Source of the DNA: Bacillota bacterium
GTDB lineage: Bacteria; Bacillota; UBA4882; UBA8346
Assembly (NCBI GenBank): GCA_023417475.1
Contig: JAEZFP010000033.1
Span: 124,001 to 188,000 of the forward strand
DNA length: 64,000 nucleotides
Direction of reading: 5' to 3'
Positions 51,302 through 59,180 of this stretch are shown one piece after another. How positions within the stretch are numbered: position 1 is the stretch's first letter; each line of letters starts with the position of its first letter. The notes below the pieces were generated by a model. It ran no database searches and was not told the origin of the DNA. It was given only the letters and a program-made list of their open reading frames with translations. A program made the position numbers and the translations under genes.

Positions 51302-51439
51302 CGGTAGCAACAAGCCACTGAAAAATCGCCGCTCTGAAAGATTGACCGACAATAGATAGTGAGGCGCTTATTTTCGGCTATCAATATATTGTCGGTCAAT
51401 GTTATTTCGAGCAGTTTTTCAGTGGCCTCCGGTAGCAAC
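51302..51439. repeat. MITE-like element, copy 2, with 10-bp target duplication
   Basis: The element (51312-51429) has inverted ends GCCACTGAAAAA and TTTTTCAGTGGC and an inner stem with CCGACAAT facing ATTGTCGG. It is flanked on both sides by the same ten bases, CGGTAGCAAC, at 51302-51311 and 51430-51439, a perfect direct repeat. Copy 1 at 22525 has T:A where this copy has G:C in the inner stem, so pairing is kept. No reading frame inside. Confidence 0.9.
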
Positions 51440-51608
51440 TGCCGTTATATAAATAAGAAACATGCAGATAGCCTCGTTATACGGAAGATAAAATTAACAA
51501 AATGTTCTTTTAATTCACATAATTTGTTTTCCGAGATATGATATATTAAATATTATTTTATGGAAAAAATTATAAGGTATTTGAAAAGTTTTCGGCAATG
51601 GAGAAGCG

Positions 51609-51637
51609 TACCAATCGGAGCGGATTGGTTTTTTTTT
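51609..51637 (+). terminator. terminator in the leader of the CDP-glycerol transferase gene
   Basis: ACCAATC-GGAGC-GGATTGGT followed by nine T residues (51629-51637): a strong terminator with no gene immediately upstream, about 30 bases before the preferred start at 51668. It could attenuate the downstream operon or close an unseen short transcript. Confidence 0.75.
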
Positions 51638-51667
51638 CGTGGCGGTATCGGAAAGGATGTAAATGGA

Positions 51668-52720
51668 ATGTCGCTTGCCAAGAATGACGACTTAAAGTCG
51701 CGGCCGGCAAATAATAACATTAATAAGCTATATCGGTGGTTATGGAAGCTCTTCCCAAAAAACGAGATTGTCTTTTATGCTAAAAAACCCAATTCATACG
51801 TCATGTTTCAGGAGATTCATAAATATCTGCCTGAAGTGAAAATTGTGGCTTCGGGGAGACGAACGTTTTCCTTCTTGCGTTCGCGAAAAATTCCGTTTCG
51901 GGTTTGGCCCGGTTTTCCTAAAATGATAATCGCAACCCAATTTATTCAACAAACCTATGATATAGAAGAGATTAAGAAAGTGATGATCTTTCACGGGATG
52001 GCGAAGGGGTATATTCTTGATCCCCGGAACACAAAATTTGATCTTTTATTGGTAATGGGCGATTATATTGCGGAGCGTTGTAAGGAATTGGGATATTCCC
52101 GATATCAAGTTGTGGGATACCCAAAGATTGATCGGTTGTTTAATGGGTCGATTGAATTGAATTCATACCGGGACCGTTTTGGTTTGGACTCCACGAAACC
52201 GACCATTTTGTACGCCCCGACTTATGGGAATAATTCCTCTTTGCCGGTAATGACGGATTGGTTGGAGGCGATTGGTGAAAACTATAATGTCTTAGTGAAG
52301 CTCCACGACATTTCTTACCCAAAATTCAGCAAAATCATTTCGAAAATTCCGGGAGTTCAATTGATTGACGATCCTGATATTGTGCCCTATTATTCTCTGG
52401 CCGATATGATGATTAGCGATTATAGCTCGGTGATTTTTGAGTTTGCCACTTTAGACCGGCCGATCATTTTAATCGATCGTGTTGAATCGGCGTTTCGTCA
52501 AGACACGATCGGATACCAAGCGCGTGATATTGGGTTATGCGTCAAAGATTATGATGGGTTAAAGCAGGCGATTGAGCGGAGCATCCGGTATCCCGCGGAA
52601 TTAAGTCCGAACCGCTGCAAATACGCAAAGTATATTTTTGAATACCTGGATGGACACGATGCGGAAAGAGCGGCCCGGGCGATCCGTGACTATGCGAAGG
52701 AGCTTGGAATAGCTATTTGA
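51668..52720 (+). CDS. CDP-glycerol glycerophosphotransferase-like protein (TagF/TagB type)
   Basis: Transfers glycerol phosphate (or another alcohol phosphate) from a CDP carrier in teichoic acid-like polymer synthesis. Family motifs: FHGMAKGYILDPRN near residue 110, VVGYPKIDRLFNG, ILYAPTYGNN near 180 and the acceptor/donor site VKLHDIS, then ISDYSSVIFEFATLDRPIIL near 255. I chose ATG 51668: AAAGGA lies about 10 bases upstream, and the frame from 51560 would run through a strong terminator at 51609-51637. From this start 350 residues. It lacks an obvious membrane anchor; these enzymes sit on the inner face of the membrane. A nucleotidyltransferase gene follows. Confidence 0.83.
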   Translation: MSLAKNDDLKSRPANNNINKLYRWLWKLFPKNEIVFYAKKPNSYVMFQEIHKYLPEVKIVASGRRTFSFLRSRKIPFRVWPGFPKMIIATQFIQQTYDIEEIKKVMIFHGMAKGYILDPRNTKFDLLLVMGDYIAERCKELGYSRYQVVGYPKIDRLFNGSIELNSYRDRFGLDSTKPTILYAPTYGNNSSLPVMTDWLEAIGENYNVLVKLHDISYPKFSKIISKIPGVQLIDDPDIVPYYSLADMMISDYSSVIFEFATLDRPIILIDRVESAFRQDTIGYQARDIGLCVKDYDGLKQAIERSIRYPAELSPNRCKYAKYIFEYLDGHDAERAARAIRDYAKELGIAI

Positions 52721-52851
52721 GCGAGTTTTCTAACCCGTGAATGCGGTTGGAAAGGAGCCATTGCCGAATTGATTCGTCTTTCAGGTAAAGACAGTTCCTT
52801 ATCGAAAGGTACTTTGTTAAAAAAATAACAAAAGGAAATAGAGGTTGAAGC

Positions 52852-53589
52852 ATGGATGCCGTTATTTTGGCTGCCGGAAGAGGGAAAAGAGTGAAAAGTC
52901 TCATTAATGACTGTCCCAAGTGTATGATTTCGGTGGGGGGTCAGTTGTTGATTGAACGGTTAATTAGCGACCTTCTGGATTTGGGTATTTCAAAAATAAT
53001 AGTATGTATCGGATATGGCGGCGGGCAATTGGTCGAATTTATACGACAACGGTTTCCCAAACAAGGGATTACTTTCGTCTATAATCCTTTTTATCGATTT
53101 ACCAATAATTCATATTCGTTGTGGCTGGCTCGCTATCGAACCAAAGGCGGCTTTTTACTGATTAACGGCGACAATCTTTTGGATAAACGCTTGATAAGCC
53201 AAGTGATGAGCTTGCCGGGAACGGCGATCCCGTTTATTCAAAAACCAAAATATGATCTGGAAGATATGAAGGTAGAACTTGGTCCCGACGGGTATATCCG
53301 GCGGATTTCAAAACAAATTCAAGCTAACATTGGCGGCGAATCAATTGGGATCCGCAAAGTTGCCGCGCGGGACGCCTCAACGTTTTGGAAATCCCTCAAC
53401 AAGGTGCTTATTAGCGTCCGTCGCTATAAGGCCTTTTACACTGAAGCGTTTCAAAAAATGATTGAAGCCGGTTATCGTTTGCCCGGTGTAAATCTTTCCG
53501 AATTCTATTACGATGAAATCGATACCGAATCCGACTTTCAGCGGGTCAACGCTTACTTTCAATTGGTTGCTTCAGATGGCAAGAAGTAA
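52852..53589 (+). CDS. nucleotidyltransferase (LicC-like phosphocholine/alcohol phosphate cytidylyltransferase)
   Basis: A 245-residue NTP transferase. AVILAAGRGKRVKSLINDC near the start with the Lys in PKCMISVGG, YNPFYRFTNNSYSLWLAR near residue 85, GDNLLDKR near 107 and a late DEIDTESDF aspartate are those of LicC/phosphocholine cytidylyltransferase enzymes. It would activate an alcohol phosphate as a CDP derivative used by the upstream TagF-like transferase. AGGTTGAAG precedes the ATG. Cytosolic. Substrate (phosphocholine, phosphoglycerol or another) is not settled. Confidence 0.85.
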   Translation: MDAVILAAGRGKRVKSLINDCPKCMISVGGQLLIERLISDLLDLGISKIIVCIGYGGGQLVEFIRQRFPKQGITFVYNPFYRFTNNSYSLWLARYRTKGGFLLINGDNLLDKRLISQVMSLPGTAIPFIQKPKYDLEDMKVELGPDGYIRRISKQIQANIGGESIGIRKVAARDASTFWKSLNKVLISVRRYKAFYTEAFQKMIEAGYRLPGVNLSEFYYDEIDTESDFQRVNAYFQLVASDGKK

Positions 53590-53612
53590 TCGCGTCGCCG
53601 TTTGAGTACCAA

Positions 53613-53641
53613 TTGACAAACAAAAATCAGCGGTATATACT
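53613..53641 (+). promoter_or_regulatory. sigma-A promoter of the thrS T-box
   Basis: TTGACA at 53613-53618, a 17-bp spacer and TATACT at 53636-53641; transcription start expected near 53648. Confidence 0.82.
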
Positions 53642-53647
53642 TTAAGA

Positions 53648-53872
53648 AAAATATTGATTTCAACAACGATGACGAAACAAGTAAATCAGCCCGTCGTTAA
53701 CAGAGAGAAAACACCCTGGCTGTAAGTGTTTTTGAGCGAAACTGATTGAAAACCACTTCTGAGTTGTAGCGTTGATTACGTTATAATCGTTATAAGAAGA
53801 AAATAGGGTGGAACCACGTGAGTAGAGCTCTCGTCCCTTGCCAACGCAAGGAATGGGAGCTTTTATTATTGC
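53648..53872 (+). ncRNA. threonine T-box leader of thrS
   Basis: Stem I, a specifier loop with ACC (Thr) at 53752-53754 preceded by GAAA, the T-box motif AGGGTGGAACCACG with TGGA at 53809-53812, and a terminator made of AGCTCTCGTCC and GAATGGGAGCT (G-U pairs) with a T run to 53868. TGGA pairs with a tRNA of discriminator U, as for tRNA-Thr. It would raise thrS expression when tRNA-Thr is uncharged. Confidence 0.93.
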
Positions 53873-53911
53873 CGACAATTGATTTTTAGCGAATTATTAG
53901 GAGGGAATCGA

Positions 53912-55852
53912 ATGCTTAACGTGACACTAAAAGACGGCAGTGTAAAAGAGTATGACGCCGGCGTCAGTATTAAGGAAGTCGCTGAAAGTATCAGCGCCAG
54001 GTTGGCCAGGGTGGTTTTGGCCGGCGAAGTCAACGGGGTTGTCAAAGATCTCAGTTATCAGCTTGATGGGGATTGCGCCCTGAACCTGCTCACCTTTGAA
54101 CAGGAAGCCGGAAAACAAGTCTTTTGGCATACCACTTCGCATATTTTGGCGCAAGCCGTCAAACGATTGTTTCCCGAGGTGAAATTGGCGATCGGTCCGG
54201 CCATTGAGAACGGTTTTTATTATGATTTTGACAGCGATCAGGGATTTTCCCCTGAAGACCTCGAAAAGCTGGAGCGAGAGATGGCGCAGATTGTCAAGGA
54301 GGACTTGATCTTGGAGCGGTTTACGCTCCCCAGAGCGGAAGCCATCAAACGCATGGAGGAAAAAGGCGAACCCTATAAAGTCGAATTGATTCGCGATTTA
54401 CCGGAAGACGCGACCATTTCGTTTTATCGACAAGGCGAGTTCGTTGATCTCTGCGCCGGGCCGCATCTGCCTGCCACCGGAAAAGTGAAAGCCATTAAAC
54501 TGACCCAAGTTTCCGGTGCGTACTGGCGGGGCAGCGAGAAAAATAAAATGCTCCAGCGGATCTACGGCACTTCCTTTCCAAAACGGAGCGATTTAGAAGC
54601 ATACCTGGCGCGAGTGGAAGAGGCGAAACGGCGGGATCACAATAAACTTGGCCGCGAATTGGAGCTGTTTACCACTGTCGATTACATCGGCCAGGGGCTG
54701 CCGATTTTAATGCCGAAAGGCGCCAAGGTAATCCAGATCCTTCAGCGTTTCGTGGAAGACGAGGAAGAACGGCGCGGTTATCAATTGACCAAAACGCCTT
54801 TTATGGCGAAGAACAATCTCTATAAAATCTCCGGTCATTGGGATCACTACCGTGAAGGCATGTTTGTAATGGGCGATGAAAATGATGAAACTGGCGAAGT
54901 TTTTGCGTTGCGCCCTATGACCTGCCCGTTCCAATTTCAAGTCTATCTGGCGCGTCTTCGTAGTTACCGGGAATTGCCGATGCGTTTCAATGAAACCTCG
55001 ACGCTGTTTCGGAATGAATCCTCCGGCGAAATGCACGGGTTAATCCGGGTGCGGCAGTTCACCATCTCCGAAGGACATATCGCTTGCCTGCCGGAGCAAT
55101 TGGAGCAAGAGTTCGCCGACTGTGTCGATCTGGCGAACTTCATGTTGAAAGCGGTCGGATTGCATGAAGATGTTTCGTATCAGTTCTCAAAGTGGGATCC
55201 GCAAAATAAAGCGAAATATATTGGAACGCCCGAACAATGGGAAGAAGTCCAGGACCGGATGCGCCAGATTCTCGATCATCTGCAGATTCCTTATGTCGAA
55301 CGTGACGGCGAGGCCGCTTTTTACGGTCCGAAACTGGATATTCAAATCCGCAATGTACACGGTAAAGAAGATACCTTGATCACGGTGCAGATCGACTTTC
55401 AATTGGCCGAGAAATTCGGTATGCAATACGTTGACCGGGACGGGCAACGTAAATATCCCTATGTCATTCACCGGACCTCCATCGGTTGTTACGAACGGAC
55501 GTTGGCCTTGTTGATCGAAAAGTACGCCGGCGCGTTTCCGACGTGGCTGGCCCCGGTGCAAGTCCGGGTATTGCCGTTAACCGAGATACACCACCAGTAC
55601 GCGCTGGAGATCCAAAAACGGCTTCAGGAAGCCAAGATTCGCGTGGAAGTCGATTGGGAAAACGAGAAGATCGGTCATAAGATTCGCCAGGCCCAAGTCG
55701 AGAAGATCCCCTATATGTTGGTGGTCGGAGATAAAGAGTTGGAAAACGGGGCAGTCGCCGTACGTTCGCGCAAAGATGGCGACAAGGGTTCCGTGACGAT
55801 CGCGGAATTTATCGAAAAGCTCAAACAGGAGATCGAGCAACGGCAGTTGTGA
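53912..55852 (+). CDS. thrS: threonine-tRNA ligase
   Basis: Charges tRNA-Thr (EC 6.1.1.3). A 646-residue enzyme with TGS domain (residues 1-60), editing/second additional domain (WHTTSHILAQAVKRLFPEV with the His pair, and later CAGPHLP), class II catalytic core with motif 2 FNETSTLFRNESSGEMHGL (cited in part: RNESSGEMHG) and the anticodon-binding domain from about 540. ATG 53912 has AGGAGGG upstream; a frame to 53879 includes the T-box terminator end and is rejected. T-box control. Confidence 0.97.
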   Translation: MLNVTLKDGSVKEYDAGVSIKEVAESISARLARVVLAGEVNGVVKDLSYQLDGDCALNLLTFEQEAGKQVFWHTTSHILAQAVKRLFPEVKLAIGPAIENGFYYDFDSDQGFSPEDLEKLEREMAQIVKEDLILERFTLPRAEAIKRMEEKGEPYKVELIRDLPEDATISFYRQGEFVDLCAGPHLPATGKVKAIKLTQVSGAYWRGSEKNKMLQRIYGTSFPKRSDLEAYLARVEEAKRRDHNKLGRELELFTTVDYIGQGLPILMPKGAKVIQILQRFVEDEEERRGYQLTKTPFMAKNNLYKISGHWDHYREGMFVMGDENDETGEVFALRPMTCPFQFQVYLARLRSYRELPMRFNETSTLFRNESSGEMHGLIRVRQFTISEGHIACLPEQLEQEFADCVDLANFMLKAVGLHEDVSYQFSKWDPQNKAKYIGTPEQWEEVQDRMRQILDHLQIPYVERDGEAAFYGPKLDIQIRNVHGKEDTLITVQIDFQLAEKFGMQYVDRDGQRKYPYVIHRTSIGCYERTLALLIEKYAGAFPTWLAPVQVRVLPLTEIHHQYALEIQKRLQEAKIRVEVDWENEKIGHKIRQAQVEKIPYMLVVGDKELENGAVAVRSRKDGDKGSVTIAEFIEKLKQEIEQRQL

Positions 55853-55870
55853 AACGGCAATGATGGGGAT

Positions 55871-55911
55871 AAACAGGGAGGCGGTTCATTGGGGAACCGC
55901 CTCCCTGTTTT
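55871..55911. terminator. bidirectional terminator between thrS and GH3
   Basis: AAACAGGGAGGCGGTTC and GAACCGCCTCCCTGTTT pair perfectly around a short loop, with T runs on both strands. Confidence 0.92.
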
Positions 55912-55914
55912 AGG

Positions 55915-57933
55915 TTATGAGAAGTCATGAATCCCTTTTACGGTGAGAGTTTTTTTCAACCGGATGTCGGCGGAGGACGCTCCGATCAGAATTGTAAATT
56001 GGCCGCTTTCGACGTGCCAATCATTGAGCGAAGGGCTGAAATAAGCAAACGCCTCGCGCCCCAATTCAAAGTGGACGGTTTGCGCTTCGCCGGGTTGGAG
56101 CGACACTTTGGTAAAGGCTTTCAATTCTTTCACCGGACGCGTGACCTGGCTGGCGTTATCCCGGACATACAACTGGACAATTTCTTGGCCCGCTCGCGAG
56201 CCGGTGTTTTTTACGATGCAGTCAACCCGCGCCGGGCAACCTTCGGTAAGACTTTCCGGTGTGACCTGAAGGCCGGCGTATTCAAAGGTGGTATAGGAAA
56301 GACCGAATCCAAAGGGGAAAAGCGGTTGTTTTTGCCGGTCTTCGTAGTAACGGTAGCCTACCATCAATCCCTCATCATAACGGGTGACGTAGCCGTTGCC
56401 AGGGTATGAACCGTAGGCGGGCGTATCTTCAATGGCAATCGGGAACGTTTCGGCGGTTTTACCGCTGGGATTGGTCAGCCCAAACAGGATATCGGCTAAT
56501 GCCGATCCACCCGCTTGTCCGGTATATCCGGCGTGAACGATCGCTTGGACCTTGTCAATCCAGGCGGTCATGGCGACCGGGGCTCCGGTCTGAAGGACCA
56601 CGACGGTATTGGGGTTTTGTGCGGCGATCCGTGCAATTACCACGTCCATCTCGGGCGATAAAGCAAACGAGGTGCGGTCGTAGGACTCCCACTCGATTTT
56701 CGGGCGATTGCCCACGAAAAGCAGCACCAGATCGGCGGTTTGGGCCGCGGTCATCGCTTCGTTCAATCGGTCAATCTTGGGAGAATCGGCCGCCAGCACC
56801 GGCTGATAGTCGACAAGGATTTCCGGACCGGCCACGGCACGCAGGGCTTCCAGGGGACTGTCGACCATCAGCGGAGCGACGAGGGCGCTGCCGCCGCCTT
56901 GGATGACCGGGTTTTCGGCAAATTCGCCAATCACTAAGATGCGTCGGGTCGCCTCGCGCCGGATCGGTAATATTCCGGCGTTGTTTTTCAGGAGGACGAC
57001 CGCTTCGGCGGCGGCTTCCTTCGCCAGTTGATGATGGAGGAAGACGTCAAACGTCTTGGCTCGTTTGGGGCGGGTCGCAGTCGCGCGGAACACGATTGTC
57101 AGTAACCGTTCCAGTGCGGCGTCAATCTCGGCCGAGGTTAATGCTCCGCGTTCGTAGGCGTCGCGTAAAGCGGCGGCGCTCTGTGGCGCAAAAGGCATCT
57201 CCAACTCCAAGCTGGCTTGCAGTGACAAACTACGCTGATGGACCGCATGCCAATCGGAAACGACAAAACCTTCAAATCCCCATTCCCCACGCAAAACATC
57301 ATGGAGCAAAAAACGGTTTTCACTGCAATAGATACCGTTCAAACGGTTATAGGCGCACATCACCGTCCATGGTTGGGCTTTTTTGACAGCAATCTCAAAC
57401 GGTTTAAGGTAGATCTCCCGTAACGTCCGTTGATCGAGTTCGCTGCTGATCTGAAAACGGTCGAACTCCTGATTGTTGGCTGCGAAATGTTTTAACGAGG
57501 TTCCCACACCTTGACTTTGGACGCCTTCGATATAGGCCGCGGCCAGCTCACCGGCTAATAACGGATCTTCGGAGAAGTATTCAAAGTTGCGGCCGCAGAG
57601 CGGCGTGCGTTTAATATTGGTTCCCGGACCAAGCAGGATGTCCACTTCCATGGCGCCGCATTCCTCGCCCAAGGCTTGGCCGATTCGCCGTACCAGGTCG
57701 GTATTCCAGGTAGCCGCCATGGCGGATGAGGTTGGGAAACAGACGGCTTTGACAGTTTGGGGTTCTTCCATTCCTTCGATGGTTACTTTTCGGAGGCCGT
57801 GCGGCCCGTCCGCCATGCTGATCGCGGGAATTCCCAGTCGTTCCACGGCAACGGTGCGCCAGGAATCTGCCCCGGTCAGCAGCGCGAATTTTTCTTCCAG
57901 GTTGAGTTGGGCGATGATTGTCGTTAATTCCAT
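55915..57933 (-). CDS. GH3 beta-glucosidase-like glycosidase
   Basis: A 672-residue family 3 glycoside hydrolase, predicted cytosolic (no signal peptide). The (alpha/beta) barrel holds MADGPHGLRKV, GPGTNIKRTPLCGRNFEYFSEDP (in part) and the nucleophile Asp in FVVSDWHAVHQRS near residue 230; the second domain has IVLLKNNAGILP-like and the general acid region near GRNPVIQGGGSAL; a fibronectin III-like C-terminal domain ends the protein (residues about 560-665). ATG 57933 has GCGAGGTG upstream. Divergent from an AraC regulator, its likely controller. Confidence 0.93.
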   Translation of the reverse strand: MELTTIIAQLNLEEKFALLTGADSWRTVAVERLGIPAISMADGPHGLRKVTIEGMEEPQTVKAVCFPTSSAMAATWNTDLVRRIGQALGEECGAMEVDILLGPGTNIKRTPLCGRNFEYFSEDPLLAGELAAAYIEGVQSQGVGTSLKHFAANNQEFDRFQISSELDQRTLREIYLKPFEIAVKKAQPWTVMCAYNRLNGIYCSENRFLLHDVLRGEWGFEGFVVSDWHAVHQRSLSLQASLELEMPFAPQSAAALRDAYERGALTSAEIDAALERLLTIVFRATATRPKRAKTFDVFLHHQLAKEAAAEAVVLLKNNAGILPIRREATRRILVIGEFAENPVIQGGGSALVAPLMVDSPLEALRAVAGPEILVDYQPVLAADSPKIDRLNEAMTAAQTADLVLLFVGNRPKIEWESYDRTSFALSPEMDVVIARIAAQNPNTVVVLQTGAPVAMTAWIDKVQAIVHAGYTGQAGGSALADILFGLTNPSGKTAETFPIAIEDTPAYGSYPGNGYVTRYDEGLMVGYRYYEDRQKQPLFPFGFGLSYTTFEYAGLQVTPESLTEGCPARVDCIVKNTGSRAGQEIVQLYVRDNASQVTRPVKELKAFTKVSLQPGEAQTVHFELGREAFAYFSPSLNDWHVESGQFTILIGASSADIRLKKTLTVKGIHDFS

Positions 57934-58021
57934 GATAACACCTCGCAATATTTATCAGGTAAATCATAAAGATATTATAGATCAGAACGCCAATGAATCC
58001 CGGTCAAATTTGACAAGCCGC

Positions 58022-58050
58022 TGGACAGTTTTTGCTTTTTTTCCTATAAT
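58022..58050 (+). promoter_or_regulatory. sigma-A promoter of the AraC gene
   Basis: TGGACA at 58022-58027, 17-bp spacer and a perfect TATAAT at 58045-58050. A second, distant TTGACA (58011 area) is out of phase. Confidence 0.75.
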
Positions 58051-58131
58051 GAAGAGGAAAGGTTGTATATCCATATCTGACCAACCATAATGCCGGTATC
58101 CTTGTTTTTCGGTGGTGTGTTTCAAAAAGAC

Positions 58132-58155
58132 GACCAATGGATGATTGGTCATTTT
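58132..58155 (+). other. hairpin in the AraC leader
   Basis: GACCAAT and ATTGGTC form a perfect 7-bp stem followed by ATTTTT, directly before the ribosome site AGGAAGGTGAG. It may act as a weak attenuator or block translation. Confidence 0.4.
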
Positions 58156-58175
58156 TAGGAAGGTGAGTCCGAGTC

Positions 58176-59063
58176 ATGCATGCTTACCTTGAGCGGCGAA
58201 CGTATCAATCGGATTTTGCCGTCAGCGCGTTTTACGCCGAGAACAATAATTTCCTCGCCCATTGGCATCTTGATGTGGAACTGGTCTATGTCTGCTCTGG
58301 CAGCATCCGGATTGGGATTAATAAAGAGACCCGGATTTTAACCCAAGGGGAAATGGCTGTCTTCCGGAGTACCGACATTCATTATTACGACAGCAAAGGG
58401 CGGCAATCACAAATCATTGTGCTGATCTTTCGTCCGGAACTCATCGGTAGCGCCGGCGGTTGGCCGGAAAACCGGCGTTTTGTGACTGCGTTCATTGATA
58501 AAAAGGTGATAGCTTCGTTTGGGGACAACGAGCGGACGACGATCGGCGGGCTTTTTCCGTTGCTTGTCGATGAGTTAAAGGAGGGCAAACCGTTTTACCG
58601 TCTCTATGTCGGCGGCAAGTTAGCCGAATTATGCGCTTTGCTTTTGCGTTCACTACCCACCCGGGATGCTGGGCCAGACGATACTGGAAAAATGCCGGAT
58701 ATCCTTCGTATTCAAACGGCGATCGAATATTTGAAACATCATTATGCCGAGGAGATTTCGTTAACATCCATCGCCGGAGTCTCAAGACTCAGCCCGTATT
58801 ATTTTTCACGGTTGTTCGCCAAATTTACCGGGATTCCGTTCACAGAATACCTGACCCGGATCCGGATTGAGCAAGCCCAACGAATGATTCAAGGGCGGAG
58901 CGGTTCGATCATTGATGTGGCGTTTGCATGCGGGTTTAACAGTATTCGTACGTTTAACCGCGCTTTTAAGGCGGTTAAAGGATATGCGCCGTCGCAAATT
59001 CGTTTTTTGAAAAAGGATAGTGACCTTCCGCGCGCTGATTTGGGGAACCCTATTGACAGATAA
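58176..59063 (+). CDS. AraC-family regulator with cupin sensor
   Basis: A 295-residue regulator. Residues 1-130 form a cupin (FAEN-type strand, HWHLDVELVYVCSG, GEMAVF), as in sugar-sensing AraC proteins; residues 180-285 hold two helix-turn-helix motifs (ISLTSIAGVSRLSPYYFSRLF in part, IIDVAFACGFNSIRTFNRAFK in part). AGGAAGGTGAG precedes the ATG. It lies back to back with a GH3 gene, its probable target, and would respond to a glucoside breakdown product. Confidence 0.9.
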   Translation: MHAYLERRTYQSDFAVSAFYAENNNFLAHWHLDVELVYVCSGSIRIGINKETRILTQGEMAVFRSTDIHYYDSKGRQSQIIVLIFRPELIGSAGGWPENRRFVTAFIDKKVIASFGDNERTTIGGLFPLLVDELKEGKPFYRLYVGGKLAELCALLLRSLPTRDAGPDDTGKMPDILRIQTAIEYLKHHYAEEISLTSIAGVSRLSPYYFSRLFAKFTGIPFTEYLTRIRIEQAQRMIQGRSGSIIDVAFACGFNSIRTFNRAFKAVKGYAPSQIRFLKKDSDLPRADLGNPIDR

Positions 59064-59081
59064 TATAAAGTATAGTATATA
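59053..59081 (+). promoter_or_regulatory. sigma-A promoter of htpG
   Basis: TTGACA at 59053-59058 (inside the end of the AraC gene), 17-bp spacer and TATATA at 59076-59081. The CIRCE element begins ten bases later. Confidence 0.82.
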
Positions 59082-59090
59082 AAAAATAGG

Positions 59091-59117
59091 TTAGCACTCA
59101 AGTTCAGAGAGTGCTAA
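59091..59117. promoter_or_regulatory. CIRCE element (HrcA operator) of htpG
   Basis: TTAGCACTC, nine bases, GAGTGCTAA: a perfect match to the CIRCE consensus bound by the heat-shock repressor HrcA. It lies at the expected transcription start. Confidence 0.96.
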
Positions 59118-59180
59118 CAAGTATCAAGCAACTACGTCGAAGTTATTTCGCGTAGTTTTATTACGAAAGGGGCGACTGTT

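Noticed and set aside
51560..51667. N-terminal extension of the CDP-glycerol transferase from ATG 51560
   Set aside because: It lacks a ribosome site and would be read across a strong terminator with nine T residues; ATG 51668 is preferred.
53879..53911. Upstream start for thrS
   Set aside because: ATG 53912 has AGGAGGG at good spacing and matches the usual ThrRS N-terminus.
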